A DNA stretch of 64,000 nt from Dactylellina haptotyla (GCA_031310005.1 CM062379.1:496001-560000), one strand, 5' to 3'. Counted from the first letter of the stretch, positions 46,101 through 58,141 are shown. The notes: generated by a model not told the origin, from the letters alone. Numbers and translations are program-made.

Positions 46101-46897
46101 GCGGACGAATTTTGGCAAGAAAGGGAAGATTCCAGCTAGTAAGGATGGAAGCGGTAGAGGGGTATGGGAGCAGCAGAAACAGGTGAATCTACCGATTAAA
46201 CAGCGGTATTCTTCGAATGTGCTGTTCGAGTTTAGAAAGAATAAGATCGGTGCGGATTCTACTGTTGCTTTTGCAGTGGTTTGGTTACAGGATATTACGG
46301 ACGATGAGGACTGTGAGATCGAATTGCCGGTCTGGGAGAATGATGGGGAAAATCTTGTTCGCGCGGAACAGAATCCTGATGAGGAGTATGGTAAAAAATT
46401 GGGTTCTATAAAGTTTAACATGAAGTTTTGGCCGGGGTTGTCAGGGTATCATCTGAGTCTGGCGAAGAAGGACGAACAGATGAAAGGGGTTATGGATATT
46501 TTGGACTGTGCAACCGAGGGGAAGGAATTGAGGGATGAAGTATCTGGGGATGGCGGTGATTCCAGTTCTGAGAGTGATAGTAGCAGTTCTGACGAAGAGC
46601 TGGAGGAGAATGGAAATAGGGGGGCAGTGGAAGATCTCAAGGAATACAAAAAAAATAGGAAGGAGTTGCATCGCCATCACCGAGGCTTGATGCAATGGAA
46701 GGTATGTGGTCTACGATTCTTAAAATGTGTACAAAATCTGGATTCATGACTAACACGATATATGAATACGCTAGGCAATTCGAGGAATGAATTGGGCGAA
46801 GGATCAGGTCAAAGATACGACAAAAGGTGTCGTGCAGAAGGTCACCACGCGGGACTCTCATCAGCAAGAGAAGAACAGGATTGAGACTGAGGTTTAA
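43174..46897 (+). CDS. Mug190/tricalbin-like SMP and C2-domain membrane protein
   Basis: Four exons: 43174-44148, 44210-44513, 44582-46701, 46775-46897; 1173 residues. Order: disordered Ser/Thr/Glu-rich N-terminus (1-225); a hydrophobic hairpin of two membrane segments at about 228-277 (TFGFILVGILIGSGAEYFYA, GLIIKLAATLVLGLLVNFLL); an SMP lipid-transfer domain about 310-520, with the typical WLNNTLSSVWPLVNPDLF start and GVMTFTFLGQPKVTLSCVPL; C2 domains about 527-680 (with GSDAYVALSW, TPVWNET, LWDSDRLSADDHLG) and about 755-880 (SSYCVITL). An acidic tail follows. This is the layout of extended-synaptotagmin and tricalbin proteins that tether ER to plasma membrane and move lipids; the nearest fission yeast relative I can think of is Mug190. 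Several Asp positions of the first C2 look intact, so Ca2+ binding is possible. Name not assigned because the relationship is by layout only. Confidence 0.85.
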
Positions 46898-48326
46898 GTA
46901 ACAATTTCTCTGCGTCCCAGGTAGATAGTCATTCGTTGTACTTAGTAGACTATATGATCCTACCATGTAATAACCAACCCGCTAGTGTTAAGACGCTCAG
47001 ATTTGGCCATCTAGCTGCGGGCGGGCGTGTATAACACAAAATTTGCTCTATAAAAATCGTGGTTGCACGTAAAGAATATCGGAAATGGTGAAATTTTCAA
47101 AGATGGTGAACTAAGTGAAGCGAGATACAATATCTGAGGCCCCAAACCGGAGGATTGGAATATTAAAATAATCGAACCTACGCCTTGGTTCCTTGATTGT
47201 GTTAGCTAATTGAGCTACAGAAAGGTGAACGGGCCGCATTCGTTAGATATATTGTATAGGGCCAAACAAAGTTGTTTTAACCGCTACCCCGGTTTGGTGT
47301 TTCCAACAGAGTAGTGTGCATGATGCATGTTCTGAGGCTTGTTGCATGTTGTCATCCGCGGACTGTCGGGTATGCGATCGCAACTCGATTCCGAGAGGGG
47401 ATTTCATCTGCAATCAAACAATTTAAGTGCTTTTATCGAATCTTTCAGTCGAAAGGCGTAGAGCACCTGCCAGATCTTGGAGTTTACGAAGCTGGTTCAT
47501 ATATTCATCAACAAATTTATCACTTGATGACTATTTATATGTTATATGTGTCTTGCGCCTCATGTTGACGAAATCTTGATATACCACCTGCAGGTTTTAG
47601 ATGCCAATTCCCCGAGCTTCATACCTCAGAGCCTCAGCCACTGTTGTACTCCAGAAAAGCTTGGCACTCCGGCAAGAGAGCTCGCTACTGTTTCACGCTC
47701 TGATTCGAGAAAGGTCACCCGAACCTTTCTGTTAGATTTACTCGTTTTACCTTCGAAACCCATGCAACTAAGCCACCGATAGTTAGACCGAGGAATAAAT
47801 CTAGTCTGTTAGAGCAAAAAACCGTCGAGGGTTTGCTAATGAAGTAATATGAAACTCTCTTGTGACTTCGTTTCAACTGGAAGCTGTATACTCTAACGTC
47901 GATAGATGGCCCGAAACCTTGATGGCATGCCCGATAGAGAAATACTAGACTAGATGTAGCAGCTTCGTTGCACAGATATACGCGTCCTAAGCTCAACGCA
48001 AGCTATATGCTATCCTCATATCATGACGGTGTCTAAGGAGATGCCAGTGGTCTCTGGTCTTTATAATAGTTTGGAATTCCCCTCCGTTCTTTCTTCTTAG
48101 GTTCTATGTGGACATCGCATTCAGTCCTTCTCTCTTTTACTTTTCTACATCTTACGATTGGCTGGTCCAATTCGAAAATATATCGTATTTTCACATTCTT
48201 TTCACCAAGGAGTTATAGCGGCATTGCGAAGTATACTACCGCTTTCGATATTCATAATTCATATCATAATTTTTTAGAGATTTAAGAAGGACCGACAAAG
48301 TCGTTCTCAATTTAAAATAAATAAAT
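46898..48326. other. Intergenic stretch, 1.4 kb
   Basis: Holds the 3' flank of the SMP/C2 gene and the promoter of the GT71 gene (AT-rich up to 48326). A degenerate tRNA-like sequence at about 47165-47226 is discussed under findings. Otherwise I see nothing. Confidence 0.55.
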
Positions 48327-50054
48327 ATGATCTCTGGGAAGGGTACTTTCCGCGAGTCACCGCGTAAGGAGGGAAGATGCCACACTCCAGACTATTTGCG
48401 ACGGCGGAGAAATTTAATCCTCAAGACCATCGCTATCTTTTTTACTTTTATTCTAGTATTAAGGTATATCACGAGTCATTTATCAAGCGGAGTTACACAG
48501 ACTACCTTTGAAAGTGTCAGATATAACGGTTCTACAGTTGGTAGCGCTCACGAAAGTCCCAAAAGCGACTTACCTATTAAAGAGGCCTCGACCCTTGAAA
48601 TGACAATCCAAACACAACGACCTCTATCGGACGACCGAGATTTGAAAGAAGCCCTCCACCAAGTGTTCAAACTGCTTCCTAGTAAATCGGGCATGAAGAA
48701 TCTTCTCAGCCCGATTCAGGGCACCGGCGAAGTCAAACTTCGCGAAACAGGTATCCGGGCTAAAAAGTTCAAAAGCCTTTTCGAAGCCTGGGAAAAGCTA
48801 CATCTTGTTGCAGGAGCTCGTGACGAAGTTTCCTTCCGAACTGACATAATCCAGGAACTCATCCAGAATACGCCTAGCAAGCATATCGCCATTACAATTG
48901 ATAGATATGAAAGGTACCGTATCTTCCTCGAAGAATTTGCTGCTTTACTCTTTCCCTATATCATCACAGGATCGGATGCCAGCGACTCCACCAGCCTCGA
49001 CGCTCAGATGAGTTTACACGCCAAGATACACAAAGGTGGTCGTGGAATTGTCTTGTCTGGTGGAAACCGACAGGCCCCGTTTCTTCTCACATCTATTCCG
49101 TCTCTCCGAAATCTCGGCTGCAATCTGCCAATTGAGATCATGTATCTTGGAGACGGTGACCTCAGTCCAGAAAACCGCGCTAAGCTTGAGCAGCTCGATG
49201 GCGTCGTCACTCGAGATATCAAAGTCCGCGATGAGGGCTGGAAGCTCGCCGGGTGGGCGGGCAAGCCATTCGCAATCCTCTTGTCTAGTTTCCGAGAAGT
49301 GATTTTCATCGACGCCGATTCCTTATTTTTCAAGAATCCCGAAGTTTTGTTTGAAGATCAGTCTTACAAACGGACTGGAGCCCTATTTTTTAGGGATAGA
49401 GTCTTGTTCCCTGAAAATAAACAGAACTGGCTCAAACAGATTCTGCCAGAACCAATTTCGCAATCGGTTAAAGATAGTCGCTTCTGGGCCGGGACTAGTG
49501 GGCACATGCAGGAGTCCGGAGTCGTGGTTGTTGATAAATGGCGTCACTTCGTCTCCATGCTGATGGTAACCCGAATGAATGGACCGGATCGCGATGGCGA
49601 CAAATCCAAGGGGATCAGAGGCATTTACGACATGGTTTACGGTGATAAAGAGACTTTCTGGCTCGGATGGGAACTTGTCGGTGATCTTGACTATGCTTTC
49701 CATCAGGGTGATGTTGGAGTTATGGGTCAACTGACGACGCAGGACCCAAAACAGGCGCAACATTTCGAAATATGCGCACCCCAGCTTTTGCATCTCGACG
49801 TTGAAGGAAACCCGCTTTGGTTTAATGGCTGGATCTTAATGAATAAGTTTGAAGAAGATGTATCGAAGCGCCAGGCGGGCACTTTCACAAATTACATTCG
49901 CGAGAATCCAACCTCAAAACATCAATGGCAGCTCAAGCACAACAATAACGCGTGTCTCACCGCGGACTCATCGTTCACGTTTACCCCGGCAGAGAAGGGT
50001 GAACTGGAATTTATTCTGAAAGAAGCGAAGGCTACCGGCGCATATAAAAAGTAG
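48327..50054 (+). CDS. GT71 alpha-mannosyltransferase (MNN1/MNT-like), type II membrane protein
   Basis: Single exon, 575 residues. A cytosolic basic tail (residues 1-29, PDYLRRRRN) precedes one membrane segment at about 30-48 (LILKTIAIFFTFILVLRYI), the signal-anchor of a Golgi enzyme. The lumenal catalytic part has GGRGIVLSGGNRQAPFLLTSI, then LPIEIMYLGDGD, the metal-binding DxD in FIDADSLFF (Asp329 and Asp331), WAGTSGHMQESGVVVVDK and YGDKETFWLGWEL, matching the family that adds alpha-1,3-linked mannose to N- or O-glycans from GDP-mannose. The length fits. It would act on secreted and GPI proteins such as the wall proteins coded nearby. No signs of damage. The exact linkage is not deducible; a paralogue role in galactomannan or mannan decoration is equally possible. 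Confidence 0.88.
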   Translation: MISGKGTFRESPRKEGRCHTPDYLRRRRNLILKTIAIFFTFILVLRYITSHLSSGVTQTTFESVRYNGSTVGSAHESPKSDLPIKEASTLEMTIQTQRPLSDDRDLKEALHQVFKLLPSKSGMKNLLSPIQGTGEVKLRETGIRAKKFKSLFEAWEKLHLVAGARDEVSFRTDIIQELIQNTPSKHIAITIDRYERYRIFLEEFAALLFPYIITGSDASDSTSLDAQMSLHAKIHKGGRGIVLSGGNRQAPFLLTSIPSLRNLGCNLPIEIMYLGDGDLSPENRAKLEQLDGVVTRDIKVRDEGWKLAGWAGKPFAILLSSFREVIFIDADSLFFKNPEVLFEDQSYKRTGALFFRDRVLFPENKQNWLKQILPEPISQSVKDSRFWAGTSGHMQESGVVVVDKWRHFVSMLMVTRMNGPDRDGDKSKGIRGIYDMVYGDKETFWLGWELVGDLDYAFHQGDVGVMGQLTTQDPKQAQHFEICAPQLLHLDVEGNPLWFNGWILMNKFEEDVSKRQAGTFTNYIRENPTSKHQWQLKHNNNACLTADSSFTFTPAEKGELEFILKEAKATGAYKK

Positions 50055-50425
50055 TAGCACACATAGAAATGTATTTTTACTGTATATATCACTGAAATAA
50101 TATATAATAATGAACCTCTATTCAGAACTTTCTACACTTTATGTTATAACACGAACATTTAGCATACCATATGGTCCTGCTGTGAAATGAGTTTATAAAA
50201 TCAAATGAGCCATTCTCTGCTCCATAGACTTGATTCATGAGGTCAAACGCCGGGTATCGTTTATCATCAATAACATGAAAGGTTTGAAAGAAGTACCAGT
50301 AATGCAAGTGCACCTTAGAAAGAAACTCCTAAAACGCCATTAAAAACCAAAAAATAACAAAACAGAAGAAATATATACTAAACAATGCGAACGGAAAATG
50401 AAGTAAAAAGAAAAAACAGAAGATA
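50055..50425. other. Convergent 3' flanks
   Basis: AT-rich (runs of ATATAT and AAAAAC) between the GT71 gene and the minus-strand 1018-residue gene. Nothing else. Confidence 0.6.
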
Positions 50426-53400
50426 TTACATAATAGTACACTTTGACCCCTTTTCGGCGGCTCTTCCACGCCGTCTGGCAAGGCCCCGTCTACTGGACCG
50501 CTGGATATGGTCTCCGTCGTAACTTTGGGTCGCCATGGCCTTCCCATTGCTCTCAATGCTACTCGTGTCATCTGTGTGGCCTCCAACCGAGAGATGCGAT
50601 GCGGCATTTGTAACACCCGGAACAGGTTCGTCAACATCATACACAATATCCCAATCTTCAATCACCTTCTTCGGTAGCTGGTAGCTGCCAAAGAACTCGT
50701 ACGCGCCATGGTCCAGCGCCTCCATGAGCACTTTATTGACAACACTTCCGTGTCTCTTATCCCCGAACGCGGATTTCTTGAACCCGTCGTCGTCGTCGCC
50801 TCGCCAACATCTCATGGCGTAGTTTTGAAATCCGAAGATAGCATAGGACTCTTCGCCGGCGAGATCGTTGACCTTAACAGCAAGAGGAGAGCCGCTGTAC
50901 CCGTGCTCCTGGATGATGAGATGTTGTTCCAACCGAATCCTGCGAGCTGGGGCTCCGTTCCAGACCCTGTAAGCCCGTTCCCGAAGTCCCTGAACCTGAC
51001 CGACCTGCCACTGCTTCGATGTGAAGTTCTGGCGCCAAAGCACGCTGCGGCTGTACATCGCTTTATTATTAGTCGAGATGTTTTGGTACGCTTCTCCGAT
51101 GACCAGACCCTCGGCGACAATATTCCCATCCTTGGGATTCTTAGAGTCGGCACCGGTCCAGGAGTTCAGGAGGTACATCTTGCCCTTTTTGGCGGTAAGC
51201 ATCTCGTTTGTAGTGCACCATTCCATCTTCTTGAACTCGTTCTTCTTTTTACGTTGGAAGGAGATGACGGGGAGTTCTTGCGGTGAGTTCGTGACGGATT
51301 TGATCAAGCATAGATCGTGGTCGAATTTGGAGGCTTCGATGTTCCCGCGCAGGCGGTTGAGGTCGTCGTAGGTTTGGTAGTATTGGCCGAAAATGCCCTT
51401 CTTCGTTCGGTCGAAGACTCTCATGCGTGCGAAGTCCTCATTTGAAACTTCAGATGATAAGCTGGCGTTCGAGCCGCGAGAGCGATATTCAGGCCTTTCT
51501 TCATACTCTTTGGCAGTATCAGGGCCTGGAAGACGGAGCGCGGTGAGGAAGGCGTGGGTGGTCATGGTGATTGCGTCGTTAGGTTGTTTAGGGTCGGATG
51601 AAGGGTTCTTCCTGCGGAGACGAACACCGAGGCAACTGGTCCAACCGTGCTCGTAATCCGGACGGCAGACGTCGACACGCTTGCCTGTTAGGAGTCGCTC
51701 GCTGTGGAAGGGATTTGGGGTGGTTGTGAATGCCCTGTTGTTCTTCATGAAGCTGACCCGATATCCTCCAAAAGTTTCGGGCTTGGTCATATGCTCGAGA
51801 CCGTGGTCGAAATCATGTTCGTAGACAACACTCATCCGCTGGTTGATAAATACGCATACAGTTACTGCTCTTGGGAAAGTTTTGAACAGGAGTCCAAGAA
51901 TCTCGTCTGAGAGGTTTGGTAGAGTGCCAACTGGGAGAGGGCTGTTTCGGAGAGGATCTGGTGGACGCTGGCCACTGATTTGGGGAGTCGGTTTAGCGTA
52001 GGATAGAATAACTGGAGAGTTGGCGATATACAGTGGTATATTTGGGATATCCATAGTATTAAAACACTCCAGTTCCAGGGTCCAGACACCTTTGCAAAAG
52101 GTAAGGTATCTGAAAGGGTGCCCGAGCTGCTTGACAATCCTCGTCCAATTTTTATCCGTTACTTTTGAATTCGGGAGCAAATGGCTTGCCGTCTCCTTTC
52201 GCTTGTTGATCTCCCTGTCTACTTCTTTGTCCCCTGGGAAGTCCTCGAGCGACTTGTCTGCTGATTTTGGAAATCCTAATCGGCTGGAAGTAACGCTTTC
52301 AAGGTCGATAGAGACGCGGCTGGAGGCACCATCATCCGTAGATATACTGCTGATGCTCTCCTCGTCCATATCCTTTTTCCTAGCAGCGAGCTTGAGGATC
52401 TCCTCTCGGTTCAGAGGAAGCTTGATACCAACCTTCGCTAACCTTGCGGCAAGCTTTTTATCCTCCTCCAGCAGTTCCGTCAACAATTTTACTTCTCGTT
52501 TGGTGAACAAGGGAAAGAAATGTATAGCTTCTTTTGGTTTCACGAGAGGCAATAATAGAGAAAGCGTCTGTTTACTCCTAGCCCGCTTCTCTTCTTCTGT
52601 GACGGTTAGTGATTTTCGAAATTCCTCCCGAGTAGTTATAGTCTGTAGGTCCTGAAGCTTTTTCCTTGGAAATGCCGGGCGTTTGAGTGCGACTACTGGG
52701 CTCGGCCATGAATCTCGCTTATACTCGTGTCGCGATTTCTTTGGTCTCTGGGCCGGTGTCGTCACGGGCATGGTATTAGATCGCCTGGGTAATCCTAGTT
52801 CAGGGGCGGTAGTATTCAATTCCTGGGAGACCGTCTGTGGCGAATCAAGTTCCATGGAGCTTTCCATATTGGCCTGCAAACTTTCCATCCATGAATCTAA
52901 CCTCTCAACCGGGTCGATATGTTCCAGTTCTTCGTATCCAGAGGTAAGGATGTGTGGCTCCAGGTTATCCAGGGTAGCGCTGGTCGGGGTCGAGACGGTC
53001 AGAGTCGGCAAACTCGAAGAGTCCGTCATGGACGGGACATCGGACACCTCGGAGAAGAGCTGTCCGACCTGCTTCAGGTCTTCGGTTTGCCTTTTCTCCA
53101 CGGGCTGAGATCTTCTCCACGGGTCTCTCACACGCCGTCTGAGGCCAGACGGTGCGGACGTCCAGACATCTTTATGGTATGTTGCGAACGTCTTATCGGC
53201 GACTGGCGAATCGGGCTCCATGCTTTTGACTGATCTAGGGACCTTTCTCTTCTTCCTTGGGTAGACCTCCATTTCGTCGATGACGTTGTTTGGGAAGTCG
53301 TAAGTGGTCCTGGTATCCCATATCGCTTTGGCGTCCCCGCCGGGTATGTGCTGGATGCTGGGGTTCTCGAAGACCGCCGAGATTTGCTCGACGTAGTTTA

Positions 53401-53551
53401 CTATTTGACCACCGCGCAATCGAACAATCAGTACATCTCAAACAACTCGAAGGACGGTCCGCTACTTACACATATCCAACTGGGACTTTAGCGGATTCCA
53501 TGGCTCAGTGCTCCGACTGTCGATATACGGTAATAGGGACACGAGCGCCAT
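50426..53551 (-). CDS. Uncharacterised 1018-residue protein with a trypsin-like triad pattern
   Basis: Two exons, 53551-53470 and 53400-50426, with a 69-base GT-AG intron; the first exon gives the short start MALVSLLPYIDSRSTEPW. The N-terminal half (to about 480) is hydrophilic with Ser/Pro stretches and a charged helical region of KLLTELLEEDKKLAARLAKVG type. The C-terminal half has blocks that read like a chymotrypsin-fold peptidase: TMTTHAFLTAL (His643), KFDHDLCLIKS (Asp723, compare DIALLK in trypsin) and EHGYSGSPLAV (Ser863, compare GDSGGP). The order His-Asp-Ser is right, though spacing is wider (80 and 140 residues) than in trypsin (45 and 93). No signal peptide, so a cytosolic or nuclear protein. 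I do not know a family name; the protease idea is inference. Ends with basic patches and KCTIM. Confidence 0.75.
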
Positions 53552-54773
53552 AGCGAATTTATCGCGCGCAACACAAAAAGACTTTGTCCCTTAGATAGGT
53601 GAGGTTTTGTTAGGTAGTTTGTCCGTGCGTGTTCCGAAGCGCTGAACTTTGTGTCGATGATGCTAACGGACGCTGCGTTAATTCTGCAAGTTAATCTTCG
53701 ATCTTGTATGGAGCGTCCGCGAAAAAAAGTAGAAAGATTAGGTAGTTAGCTGCAAGAGTAGGGAGTCAGCTAGTTCCGCATATATGTATGCGATGCGAGT
53801 CTGCGGGTGCATGGTCCGGGGCGATTCTTGCCCAGTACAGGAAGGGCTCTGACACCGTTTGGCCTCCTGCTTGGCGAGTGTGCTACTAAATCGGGTATGC
53901 AAGGCTGAGTCGACCGCGCCAGCGACGGACGAGGACTGGCAAAACGGTGACAAGAAACCTGGTGCGAATCGCATCATGTGGAAGGGGACGCCCTCCGGAT
54001 CCTTCGGGCACCGTCAAATCGGATTGGAGGGCGACGCCCGCCTGATCACTCGAATGCACCCAGCGATTATCCTTACCCCGCTACGGCCTCTGGAAGGAGG
54101 CGCTAGTTGACGGAGTGCTCAGGCTAACTAGCTAACTTAGCAGCCAGTGAACAGGTCCAGTGAGGACGCTAACTACCGCTGTACGGAACTTTTGTAAGGA
54201 TATCGAGCGAGTGCGATAGGCTTGTTAAGCTTGTCTGTCCTCGCTCCGTCCAACTGGCTATTGGAGTCATTCGGCTGCATCCGCTTACCCTCTCGAGAAC
54301 TAGTCAACCAGGCCCGCAAGAGAAGGCAGCCAAGTTTTGGGATTCTCACCGCCCGGGGGCCCGCCAATTAGTAACGCCTTCTATTAATTGGAAACAATGC
54401 GGCTCGCTCACTGGCCTGGCAGACCGAGAGAAGTTCTTTTTACAGCTCCTTGCAGAAAGGCTTGAAACATGTACTTTCTGGCGGAGGGTTCTATTTGACC
54501 TGCGTTCTCCCATCCTCCATGACCACGTCAATCTGTATCGATAGTGGAAAGAGCTACTGGAACCGGGGACACTAATAGGACCAGAAGTCCGGGGTTGGTG
54601 TATCTATAAGACTGCATTAACAGCCCACCGAATCGGTCCGTCGAGACCTAGCAGTATTTCTTGCCTTCATATTCTTCCACTTCGTTCTCGTCCTCCTTTA
54701 TCATTTACCTCTCCATTCTGTGCTATCGCATATTTTTTCGTGGTGTTCTCGTTCGGCTTTGAATTCGTCAAAC
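53552..54773. other. Divergent promoter region, 1.2 kb
   Basis: Between the starts of the 1018-residue gene (-) and the small His/Ser-rich gene (+). GC-rich at 53900-54100 with spurious frames. The last 100 bases are CT-rich. No RNA gene seen. Confidence 0.55.
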
Positions 54774-55689
54774 ATGCATAGATCACGATCACATTCCAGC
54801 TCTCAATCGGGCTCCGGCTCGAGCTCGAGCACCCACTCACACTCACACCGCCATCACAATGAATATCTCCATTACCACTCGTCCTCCCGCAGCGAGCAAT
54901 ATAGTATTGCAAATGGCCTTAGCGGGCAATGTATGCCATCTAGTCTTATATACATATAGTTATAGTGAAATCGGAATCTGCCTTGCTAACGAGTCATCAC
55001 TCAAGATCGTGATATGAGAAGCTACGTTGTTGACGTTCATCCCGATGACTACGGCCGAGGCGAGCCTAGATTAACATCGGCTTCATACGGCATCCATGTC
55101 GCACCACTGTATCCGGACGTGCCCGATGAACTAGAGAGAGTGAGTGCGAATCTTCTACATAGCAACACCATGAGCAAGGCAGCTTGATGTTAACCCTCTT
55201 TATTTGTAGGAAGTGACACCGCTCTTCCACTTGAGGGAGGAGGTCGTTTACGACAATGACGTCTTCGAGATTGTGAGCAAGCCAAAGCTCACACGAGACG
55301 GTCGGAGGGAAACCTGGCGGTACGAAATCAGACACAGGCGGACCCACGATCGCCCAATTGAGGTTTTGGAGGAACATCTCATCCGCATCCCTCCTCGAAG
55401 ATACGAAACTGGCGCCGTTGTTAGACACGATAGAGACAATAGGAGATATGAGATACTCGGGGCTGCCTTCCTGCCTCAGGAATTTATCTGGGACTATAAA
55501 ATTCGGCGCTACAGCGGGTCCGATGATGGTCCTAGCCATGCGTTCGAAGGCCGATTGACGCGGTCCAGCTCGACTGATTCTCAGGGCCATCTAACACCAC
55601 CTCAATCTTCGCGAGCTTCGCCACCTCGAGTGGTCCCTTCGCCCAAGGGAAGCTTCAGCAATTTGATGGATTCGATTTTCAAGCATTGA
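54774..55689 (+). CDS. Small hydrophilic protein with His/Ser-rich N-terminus
   Basis: Three exons: 54774-54930, 55006-55139, 55210-55689; 256 residues. Residues 1-50 are almost only Ser, His, Arg, Gly and Tyr (SRSHSSSQSGSGSSSSTHSH, HRHHNEYLHYH), a low-complexity region that could bind metal or RNA or be a phosphorylation tail. Then a compact part of about 150 residues follows: SYVVDVHPDDYGRGEPR, LFHLREEVVYDNDVFEIV, WRYEIRHRRTHDRPIEVLEEHLI and RRYEILGAAFLPQEFIWDYKIRR. The two Tyr-Glu-Ile strands look like an SH3/Tudor-like beta barrel (inference). The C-terminus is Ser/Pro-rich (TPPQSSRASPPRVVPSPKG). I do not recognise the family. No signal or membrane segment, so probably nuclear or cytosolic. 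Confidence 0.7.
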
Positions 55690-56336
55690 CAATTTGCATT
55701 TTTTGTCTTCTCTTCTCAGCTGCATTTCTGCCTTTTGCTGCTATTCTGCATGACGACAGTAACGATTTTCACGACCCTGACTTTTACGCTGGTCACTTAC
55801 CTACGAGCATACATTCTCGTACACCTTTTTTTAATACCTATTTTCAGTCTTGTACATAGATTTCATCTTCAGCCTTATCTAATTAATTATGATGAATTAC
55901 ATAATCGTACCAATACTCTATCGATGCTCTGTGTGATCTGAGAAAACCAAGACGTTCTACCGGAATTTCTAGAAGGCTGCAGGCGAAAAGAACTTTTGGG
56001 AGCCTGGATCCCGGGGCAGTGCCAAGTTCAAGGCGGACGGACATCCACTGAACTGGCAAACTCGAGTCATAGTGGCAGTGGCGCTATTTCGCTGGTGACC
56101 CTGGTCACTCCACCAAGATTTCGCGTTATGCGGAGGTTTGCGAATAGGCGTCACCACCAGGCATCCGATCCCGAGACCGTTACAGCCTCTCTCTCTCACT
56201 TCAATATATTCGTGCCAGACAAAGTCGACGGCGTATTCAAATGATGTTTGGCGGTTTCTCACCAAATCACCCGAGTTTTCTTCGACGAACACTTTGACCC
56301 CGCAGCAAGAATAACCAAAACACTTTTTGAGTCCGA
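55690..56336. other. Intergenic stretch between plus-strand genes
   Basis: 3' flank (T-rich, 55690-55940) and promoter of the DUF6594 gene. Short frames near 55996-56343 on both strands have no recognisable domain. Confidence 0.55.
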
Positions 56337-57882
56337 ATGGCAAGCGAAGCAGTCGAACTCAAGCTGCAGGAGACGAACAGCGCATCAAATCAGGAGCCAC
56401 CACGAACGGAGGGCTCCAACTCACCTGCTCGTGGGAATGGCGGCCTGAATGGTAGAAGTAGGTCGCCTGTCCCTCTTTGATCCCTTGGATTTTCTATTCT
56501 CGTTCGTGTCAAAGATAGGAAGAAAAAAGCTGACCGCCCCATGGGAACCTACACTGTCAGTACGGTGTCGAGCCGTAGCTCGCGGTCGCGAAGACGGCGA
56601 AGTCGCGATATCGAGGCCGGCATAATCTCAGACCTTGGTGAAGAGCTTCGACAAAACGGCGGCATAACGCACAGGGCAACCCGACTCACGGTCCAGAATA
56701 ACGCGGCGGATAGACGACCGAGACGACCAATCCCAGGTTTGTGCCACATGCTCGCAGCAGTTTCAGGGTAACGAGGCTAATTTGTATTTGCGAATCGGAA
56801 CCAGTGAAAGAGATTCCGGCAGGGTATTCGAAACTCGCGGCGTTTATAGATCTGGAAGATGATCTTGCGATATTTCGCCGATTCAGCAGGCTCCATGCGC
56901 AATTGCTCCTTTACCGGCAAGCGGATATCGAAGAAGTAGAGGAGGAGCTGTTGGAGCTGGATAGGATCGAGGCGGAGGAGGCACGGATTGAAGGAACGCC
57001 AGCCAATACATTAAACAGATCTTGGAGGCGGGAGAAGGATTTGGAAGAGTATCGCGTGCAGTTGGTCAAACAGCTTCGCAAGCACATGAAGGCATATGGT
57101 GAGTGAAGGATCACACAAATGCGGACGAGACGTCAACGACGCAGAGGCCCCCTTTGGCCTAACCGCCTGGCAAGCTGACCCCAAGGCTAACAAACCCGTC
57201 GCGGGACTTTTCTAGATGACGAACTGTTCCGGTACAAAAACAAACTCGGTCTCAGAGATGCCACCAAGTGGCAAATAAAGAATATGAAGACATGGATGAA
57301 CAATCAGCGGCCCCATCCGTTGGTCCCCACTGAGTCTAAATTTCTCGAGGACATTGGCGACGTCTGTACTCTCAAAGCCGGAAGCGAGGACTCAGCCGTG
57401 CTCACAGACTTCTTGCGTTCCTTTGCCCGGGATTCTTGTGGTTGTCTGTCTTGGATGTTCCGTAAAAAGGGCAACCCTGCGAGTTATGGCGATCCCACGA
57501 TCACATATTATAACACCGAATGGAAAGACGCCTTGACGAGGATCGCATATGCGACTCTGGTGTCAGCGATTTTGATAGCTGGAGTAATCGTTCTCTTCTA
57601 TATTGAATCTCCCGGTGGCCGGTTGGCCTGTCTGTGCGTGTCAACGTTCCTTTGCGGATTGGTCATGGCCCTTTTCACAACCGCCAAGAAGGGTGAGATC
57701 ATGGGTGCCACAGCCGCGTAAGTATTTTCTTATCTAGAGTTATCATATTCTAATAATCGATTATTTGCCGAAACTAGTGGCTAACATGTATACTTGCGTT
57801 TAGGTACTGCGCCGTGATGGTAGTGTTTGTGGGATCGACTTTGGGTGACAAAGGCGGTAGCTCTATGGCAAAAGCGAACTAA
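56337..57882 (+). CDS. DUF6594 three-helix membrane protein
   Basis: Five exons: 56337-56457, 56515-56736, 56811-57098, 57216-57717, 57804-57882; 403 residues. The first 100 residues are disordered and basic (SRSSRSRRRRSRD). The family core begins at PEIPAGYSKLAAFIDLEDDLAIFRRFSRLHAQLLLYRQ, continues with an acidic coiled coil (EEVEEELLELDRIEAEEA), and goes on to the positively charged RSWRREKDLEEYRVQLVKQL and ELFRYKNKLGLRDAT segments. Three hydrophobic helices follow at about 315-400 (ATLVSAILIAGVIVLFYI, LACLCVSTFLCGLVMALF, AYCAVMVVFVGSTLG). This layout is common in ascomycetes, often in many copies per genome, and is of unknown function. The exon 1/2 junction (56457/56515) is the least certain, because two acceptors are close together and only one restores frame. 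Confidence 0.78.
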
Positions 57883-58141
57883 GCTATCTATTCATTTTTT
57901 ATTTATTTTATTTTTCTAACTCGCGAATTCGGAATACGAAGAAACACGAAAGGAGTTTAAGGCGTTTTTTGGGCAAAATATCAGGCTTATAATAGAGGAA
58001 GGAGGCTGTCTCATTTGTTATTTATAACCAACAAAACACAATCAATACTAACAACTTTACTACATTAAAAGAAATATCGCGCATATTAACTGATAATCCA
58101 AAGAAACGAATATTGCGAAGAAGTCCCAGCTTCCCACAGAA

